DNA from: Selenomonadaceae bacterium
GTDB lineage: Bacteria; Bacillota; Negativicutes; Selenomonadales; Selenomonadaceae
Assembly (NCBI GenBank): GCA_016286075.1
Contig: JAEERZ010000078.1
Coordinates: 1 to 9,173 of the forward strand
Length of the DNA: 9,173 nucleotides
Direction of reading: 5' to 3'
The position numbers and the translations under genes were made by a program. The notes beneath the pieces are model-generated. The model was not told the DNA's origin. It did no database searches and was given only the letters and a program-made list of their open reading frames with translations. Shown one piece after another: positions 4,997 through 9,173 of the stretch. The stretch's first letter is position 1, and every line of letters begins with the position of its first letter.

Positions 4997-6313
4997 TTAG
5001 GCGCGGAACGCCTTTATCGCGGCTTCCCGCTCGTCTTTCGGCACCATGCTGCCGCCTGTGGCCCAGGCGATGTGGCAGGCCGCGCGGAGCCGTTCCGCTG
5101 TCAGTCCGTTTTCCGCAAGGAAACGTCCCGTCTCGCGCAGCTTCACGGCGCCCTGGAAGGCGGCGCAGGCCGACGGCTCGATGAAGACGCCCTCGGTTTT
5201 CAGCAGTCCCCGCAGGTAGGCGTGGAGGTTTTCGTCGCTCACGGTAAAAATGCCGGAGACGAATTTCTCCACCGTTTTTCCTACGAATTTGGAAGGGCGC
5301 CCCACGGCGAGACCGTCCGCCGTCGTCCTTCCCGTCAGTCCCACGTCCTGGACGCAGATCTCATTGTGCAGCCCTGTCGCCATACCGAGGAGCATGCAGG
5401 GCGCCTGCGTCGGCTCTATGAAGAAGCAGAAGACGTGGTCGCCGAACTCGTGCTTCAGGCCGAAGGCGAGGCCGCCCGGCGCGCCGCCGACGCCGCAGGG
5501 GAGATATACGAACAGGGGATGGGCGGCGTCCACGGCGATTTCCTGTTCAACAAGCTGCTTCTTGAGGCGCCGCGCCGCCACGGCATAGCCTAAGAAGAGC
5601 GCCGTGGAGTTCTCGTCGTCCACGAAATAGCTGAACGGGTCTTCCGCCGCCAGCTTCCTGCCCTCCTGCACCGCGAGGCTGTAGTCGGAAGCGTATTCCA
5701 CCACAGTGACGCCCTTCTCCCGCAGGAGATTTTTCTTCCACGCTTTCGCGTCCGCCGACATGTGCACGGTCGTCCGGTAGCCGAGGGCGGCGCCCATGAT
5801 GCCGATGCTGAGGCCCAGGTTGCCGGTGGAACCGACGTGGATCGCATATTTTTCGAAAAAGGCCCGGGCCGCCTCGGAATCGAAGACGGTATAGTCGTCG
5901 TGAAGCAGGTTGTTTGCCAAAGCCAAGTCTTCCGAATGCTTCAGCACTTCGTAAATGCCGCCCCGCGCCTTGACGGAGCCGGAGACGGCCAAATGGCTGT
6001 CCAGCTTCAGCAGAAGCCGGCCCGTGACGCCGGCATCATAGGATTCGTTGAGGAAGTCCTTCATCCGTTCGACGTCCGTCAGCGGGGATTCGATCATCCC
6101 ATGAAGCGGCGCAGTCTCAGGAAATTTCCTGGCGATGAAGGGGGCGAACCGTGCCAGCCGCGCCTCCGCGTCGTCGATATCCGACGCTGCCAAGGGGAGG
6201 TTTCCTTTGATTTCGTCAAAGGGGCAGACGTTGGGATTCACCCAAAAGACTTCCTTCGCCGCGCGGATTTGCTCCACGATGGGCGTTCTTTCTATCAGTT
6301 GGTCGATGTTCAT
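4997..6313 (-). CDS. dsdA: D-serine ammonia-lyase (D-serine dehydratase), PLP-dependent
   Basis: This cytoplasmic enzyme converts D-serine to pyruvate and ammonia. It has 438 residues, the normal length for DsdA. The PLP lysine is K115 in SGSVKARGGIYEVL, preceded by LKLDSHLAV, and the phosphate-binding loop is GSTGNLGLS at 161-169; both match the family closely. Other family segments include SYFVDDENS, LPCGVGGAPGGLAFGLK, FIEPTQAPCMLLG and the C-terminal WATGGSMVP. The start at 6313 overlaps the stop of the upstream glucosidase gene in an ATGA, and GAAGGAAGTG supplies the ribosome-binding site, so the two genes are co-transcribed and probably translationally coupled. No dsdX permease or DsdC-type regulator is next to it. 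The likely role is using or detoxifying D-serine, but pairing with a polysaccharide enzyme is odd. Confidence 0.97.
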   Translation of the reverse strand: MNIDQLIERTPIVEQIRAAKEVFWVNPNVCPFDEIKGNLPLAASDIDDAEARLARFAPFIARKFPETAPLHGMIESPLTDVERMKDFLNESYDAGVTGRLLLKLDSHLAVSGSVKARGGIYEVLKHSEDLALANNLLHDDYTVFDSEAARAFFEKYAIHVGSTGNLGLSIGIMGAALGYRTTVHMSADAKAWKKNLLREKGVTVVEYASDYSLAVQEGRKLAAEDPFSYFVDDENSTALFLGYAVAARRLKKQLVEQEIAVDAAHPLFVYLPCGVGGAPGGLAFGLKHEFGDHVFCFFIEPTQAPCMLLGMATGLHNEICVQDVGLTGRTTADGLAVGRPSKFVGKTVEKFVSGIFTVSDENLHAYLRGLLKTEGVFIEPSACAAFQGAVKLRETGRFLAENGLTAERLRAACHIAWATGGSMVPKDEREAAIKAFRA

Positions 6314-8085
6314 CGGGCACTTCCTTCTTGCTTGGCAATTTCGTAAATACGCGCCTCCAACGGTTGGAGGACTGTTTTCTGTCCGTTCTCTTCACTGTCC
6401 ATGACGAGCTTCCTTCCGGCGATGATCTCTTCGGGGATGGACGCTTCCTCCAGGGAGAAGTTCACGAGGGTGAGAATCTGGTGGCTGCCCACCGTGCGGA
6501 GGAACGCAAATATCTGCTCGTTCTCGGGCAGGAGTTCTTCGTAGCCGCCTGCCCGCAAAGCCGGATGGCTGCGCCGGAATTCGACGAGTCGCCGGTACCA
6601 TGCGAAAACGGAGCGATCGTCCCGCGCTTCCGCTTCGGCGTTTTGCAGGGCATAGTCGTCATGCACCGGCAGCCATGGCGTTCCCGTGGTGAAGCCCGCG
6701 TTTGGGCTGTCGTCCCACTGCATGGGAGTGCGGGCGTTGTCGCGGCTGAAGAAATGAACGAATTTCATCGCTTCTGTGGGGGAGAAGCCGTCTTTCAAAG
6801 CGATCTCATACTGTCCGCGGGAGGAAATATCGTCGTAGTCCCTGATGGAGGGCCACGCCACGTTGGAGAAGCCCAGCTCCTGCCCCTCGTAAATGAAAGG
6901 CGTGCCCCGCAGCGTGAGCAGGACGGTCGCCATGGCTTTCGCGGCCTTTTCCCTGTCCGCGCCCTCCGGGAAGAAATGATTGACGCACCGGGGCTGGTCG
7001 TGATTCTCGAAGAAGACCGGGCACCAGCCGTTTTCTCTGGTGGCTTCCTGCGTGGCGTTCAGGGCGGCTTTCAGCTCCGTCAGCTTCCATGGCGTGGGAT
7101 GGCACCAGGTTTCGCCGTTTTTCAGGGAGAGGTTCATGTGACTGAACTCGAAAACCATGTCGAAGACGCCGTTTTCGCCCACCCAGCGGGGGAGGTCCTT
7201 CGGCTGCACGCCGTTGGCCTCGCCGACGGTGAAGATGTCCCGCCCGGCAAAGACCTCGTTTTTGAATTCATGGAGGAAATCGAGGATGCCCGGCGTGTTG
7301 GCCGTCATGGTATGAATGCTTACCAGGCCGTCGGCGTCGTCCGGTATGCCGTCCCGGAAGGCCGGTTTCTTGATGTAGGGGATGGCGTCGATGCGAAAGC
7401 CGCCGACGCCCTTGTCCAGCCAAAAGAGCGCCGCGTCGTAGAGCGCCCGCCGCACTTCCGGATTTTCCCAGTTCAGGTCGGGTTGCTGGGGCGCGAAGGT
7501 GTGCAGGTAGTATTGGCCGCGCTCCGCGCACCACGTCCACGCGCTGCCGCCGAAAATGCTGCGCCAGTTGGTGGGGGCGCTGCCGTCCGGCTTCGCGTCC
7601 CGCCAGATGTACCAGTCGGCTTTCGGGTTCGTGCGGTTTTGTTTTGACTCCTGGAACCATAAGTTGTTGTCGGAACTGTGGTTGAACACGAGATCCATGA
7701 CGATGCGGATGTTCCTCTTTTGCGCTTCTGTCACCAGCCGGTCGAAATCCTCCATCGTTCCGTAGGCGGGGTCGATATCCGTGTAATCCGAAATGTCGTA
7801 GCCGTTGTCCACCATCGGGGACGAATAGACGGGCGTGAGCCAGATCGCTCCCGCGCCGAGGCTCCTGATGTGGTCCAAATGACGGATTATGCCGGGAATA
7901 TCCCCGACGCCGTTGCCCGTGGTATCGGCAAAGCTTTTCGGATAGATCTGATAGACGGCGGTCGTTTGCCACCATTTTATGCGCCCTTCCGCAGAGACGG
8001 CCGAAGCCGTCAGGAGCATGCCGGCGCAGGCCAATGCGGCAATCCCGCTTTTGGCAAATTTCCGTAGAAATCGCTTCATTGTCAT
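6310..8085 (-). CDS. Exported GH13 alpha-glucosidase (oligo-1,6-glucosidase/alpha-glucosidase type)
   Basis: This 591-residue retaining glycoside hydrolase has a signal peptide (basic MKRFLRKFAKS, hydrophobic core, VSA at 30-32), so it probably works in the periplasm on malto- or isomalto-oligosaccharides. GH13 regions are complete: AVYQIYPKSF near 43-52, DLVFNH (131-136), nucleophile D233 in GFRIDAIPYIKK, acid/base E289 in TVGEANG, and D363 in FFENHDQPR. The C-terminal beta domain follows from about residue 515. The overall pattern matches the alpha-glucosidase branch related to GH13_31. The residue after the nucleophile is Ala rather than the Val common in isomaltases, which hints at alpha-1,4 activity, but this is a weak predictor. 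The first ATG (8085) was chosen because AAGG lies eight bases upstream; one at 8079 is possible. It leads an operon with dsdA, whose start overlaps its stop. Confidence 0.93.
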   Translation of the reverse strand: MTMKRFLRKFAKSGIAALACAGMLLTASAVSAEGRIKWWQTTAVYQIYPKSFADTTGNGVGDIPGIIRHLDHIRSLGAGAIWLTPVYSSPMVDNGYDISDYTDIDPAYGTMEDFDRLVTEAQKRNIRIVMDLVFNHSSDNNLWFQESKQNRTNPKADWYIWRDAKPDGSAPTNWRSIFGGSAWTWCAERGQYYLHTFAPQQPDLNWENPEVRRALYDAALFWLDKGVGGFRIDAIPYIKKPAFRDGIPDDADGLVSIHTMTANTPGILDFLHEFKNEVFAGRDIFTVGEANGVQPKDLPRWVGENGVFDMVFEFSHMNLSLKNGETWCHPTPWKLTELKAALNATQEATRENGWCPVFFENHDQPRCVNHFFPEGADREKAAKAMATVLLTLRGTPFIYEGQELGFSNVAWPSIRDYDDISSRGQYEIALKDGFSPTEAMKFVHFFSRDNARTPMQWDDSPNAGFTTGTPWLPVHDDYALQNAEAEARDDRSVFAWYRRLVEFRRSHPALRAGGYEELLPENEQIFAFLRTVGSHQILTLVNFSLEEASIPEEIIAGRKLVMDSEENGQKTVLQPLEARIYEIAKQEGSAR

Positions 8086-8117
8086 TTCACCGACCTTGTT
8101 GTTTTTGCCAGTACCAT

Positions 8118-8145
8118 TTTATATTACTTGTCGTTTTTCCTGCAA
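8118..8145 (-). promoter_or_regulatory. Possible promoter of the glucosidase-dsdA operon
   Basis: On the minus strand TATAAA (8123-8118) resembles a -10 box. The best upstream hexamer at workable distance, TTGCAG (8145-8140, 16-base spacer), matches the -35 consensus at only three positions. This suggests a weak or activator-dependent promoter. The start codon is 32 bases further on. Confidence 0.35.
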
Positions 8146-8174
8146 CAAGGAGCGGATAATTTTCTTGAATTTTT

Positions 8175-8213
8175 GAAGTAGGAAAGTAGGAAAGTAAGAA
8201 AGTAGGAAAGTTG
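8175..8213 (+). repeat. Short 8-bp tandem repeat (about five GAAAGTAG units)
   Basis: Five units run head to tail: GAAGTAG (one base short), GAAAGTAG, GAAAGTAA, GAAAGTAG and GAAAGTTG. The fourth unit also pairs with TTTCCTAC at 8217-8224 to form an 8-bp hairpin. The repeat lies in the 283-bp gap between divergent genes, upstream of both promoters. Apart from this repeat and the two promoters, I see only AT-rich sequence in the gap. Confidence 0.8.
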
Positions 8214-8284
8214 GATTTTCCTACCACAAAAATTTTGTATATCTTATATTTTCCTTAAAAATTCGGCAAAAATGCGTAGAAGAA

Positions 8285-8313
8285 TTGACAAATGGCGCGA
8301 GAGGTTTTATATT
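8285..8313 (+). promoter_or_regulatory. Sigma-70-type promoter of the mreB-like gene
   Basis: A perfect TTGACA (8285-8290) is followed after 17 bases by TATATT (8308-8313, five of six). The start would be near 8320, leaving a leader of about 50 nt that contains a weak AT-rich hairpin (CTATT/AATAG). Confidence 0.82.
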
Positions 8314-8368
8314 AGATAATAATTACTATTCCATAATAGGCGTATTATGTGCGGGAAAGGACTATTGC

Positions 8369-9173
8369 ATGTTTGGGATTGATATCGGCGTTGACCTCGG
8401 GACGGCCAATGTCCTCGTGTATGTGAAAAACAAAGGGATTGTACTTCGGGAGCCGTCGGTGGTGGCGGTGAATAACGATACGGGACAGGTTTTGGCGGTA
8501 GGCGAGGAAGCGAAGCGGATGATCGGGCGGACGCCGGGAAATATTTCCGCAATCCGTCCGCTGCGGGACGGCGTGATTGCCGATTTCAACATCACGGAAA
8601 CGATGCTTCGATATTTTATCGACAAGGTCATCGGACGGCGGCTGCTGTTTCGGCCTCGCATTATGATTTGCGTGCCCTCCGGCGTAACATCGGTGGAAAG
8701 GCGGGCGGTGCAGGAGGCGGCGGAACAGGCCGGAGCTCGACGTACTCAGCTTATAGAGGAGCCGATGGCGGCGGCGATAGGCGCGGGGCTTCCGATTGAC
8801 GAGGCGACAGGCTCCATGGTCGTGGACATCGGAGGCGGCACTACGGACGTGGCGGTCATCAGTCTCGGCGGCATCGTGCTTTCCGCCAGTCTGCGCATGG
8901 CGGGAGACAAGTTTGACGAGGCGATTATCCTCTATATTCGCAGGACGTTCAATATTTTGATCGGGGAACGTACGGCGGAGGATATCAAGGTGGAGATTGG
9001 CGCGGCGTACCCGGAGGCGCGGAATGTGCAGATGGAGGTCAAGGGCCGCGACCTTTATACGGGGCTGCCGAAAGGCGTCATGGTGACGACGGCGCAGATT
9101 GCGGAGGCGCTGAACGAGCCGGTTTCGGCGATTGTGGACTGCGTGAAGAAGATATTGGAAGAAACGCCTCCGG
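8369..9173 (+). CDS. mreB: Rod shape-determining actin homologue MreB/Mbl, 3' end off window
   Basis: This is a bacterial actin that forms membrane-associated filaments guiding lateral cell-wall synthesis, in concert with MreC, MreD, RodA and PBP2. The first 268 codons are visible. Phosphate-1 motif DLGTANVL is at residues 9-16, MIGRTPGN at 51-58, the hydrolysis-related IEEPMAAAIGAGLP at 129-142, and phosphate-2 VVDIGGGTTD at 151-160; the adenosine motif lies beyond the edge. Several segments (GTANVL, VLAVGEEAKRM, MAGDKFDEAI, GERTAEDIK) read closer to the Mbl paralogue of Bacillus, whereas IEEPMAAAIG is MreB-like, so the paralogue is uncertain. The ATG at 8369 follows GGGAAAGGAC at suitable spacing and the protein starts MFGIDIG, as in Mbl. 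It has its own promoter and is divergent from the glucosidase operon; co-transcribed partners, if any, lie to the right. Confidence 0.95.
   Translation, partial: MFGIDIGVDLGTANVLVYVKNKGIVLREPSVVAVNNDTGQVLAVGEEAKRMIGRTPGNISAIRPLRDGVIADFNITETMLRYFIDKVIGRRLLFRPRIMICVPSGVTSVERRAVQEAAEQAGARRTQLIEEPMAAAIGAGLPIDEATGSMVVDIGGGTTDVAVISLGGIVLSASLRMAGDKFDEAIILYIRRTFNILIGERTAEDIKVEIGAAYPEARNVQMEVKGRDLYTGLPKGVMVTTAQIAEALNEPVSAIVDCVKKILEETPP

Noticed and set aside
6328..7647. Plus-strand open frame of 439 codons opposite the GH13 gene
   Set aside because: It mirrors the glucosidase gene, whose catalytic motifs are intact on the minus strand; no ribosome-binding site or family motif supports the antisense frame.
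8010..8040. Lipoprotein signal (lipobox) in the GH13 protein around C20
   Set aside because: The sequence before the cysteine is ALAC, with Ala rather than Leu at -3, and the hydrophobic core continues to a good VSA signal peptidase I site at residue 32.
8175..8224. Possible CRISPR array
   Set aside because: Units are only 8 bp and directly abut one another without spacers, and no cas gene is present.

Overview
The window looks like chromosomal DNA from an anaerobic diderm Firmicute, most likely Negativicutes near Selenomonas or Mitsuokella. Three things suggest this. It is GC-rich, yet it encodes the two-subunit iron-sulfur L-serine dehydratase typical of Firmicutes. It carries a signal-peptide-bearing alpha-glucosidase together with Firmicute-style strong Shine-Dalgarno sites. 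Its ammonium channel is joined to a PII domain. The placement comes from reading proteins by eye, not from a search.

Layout, left to right. Positions 1-1643 (minus) hold an ammonium transporter whose C-terminus continues into a PII (GlnB/GlnK) domain that runs off the left edge. Its leader (1644-1835) has a good sigma-70 promoter, two hairpins with six-base loops, and a strong intrinsic terminator. The terminator and the second hairpin cannot form at the same time, so this looks like an attenuator, possibly of the ANTAR type. An 11-bp inverted repeat flanks the promoter symmetrically. Positions 1919-3454 (minus) hold the sdaAB-sdaAA operon, with its own promoter and a leader terminator. From 3639 the strand switches: a small plus-strand operon (3702-4898) encodes a Sec-exported protein with a polymorphic-toxin-like C-terminus, followed with no gap by a small protein that may be its immunity partner. 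A bidirectional terminator at 4900-4936 separates this operon from the convergent minus-strand pair: a secreted GH13 alpha-glucosidase (6310-8085) followed by D-serine ammonia-lyase dsdA (4997-6313), overlapping by ATGA. The gap 8086-8368 holds divergent promoters and a short 8-bp tandem repeat. From 8369 (plus) an MreB/Mbl-type actin homologue runs off the right edge.

Functionally, three units deal with reduced nitrogen: L-serine deamination to pyruvate and ammonia, D-serine deamination to the same products, and ammonium passage with a built-in PII regulator. The two most interesting parts are the regulatory DNA and RNA ahead of the transporter, and the candidate effector/immunity pair lodged between the two serine-deaminase loci.
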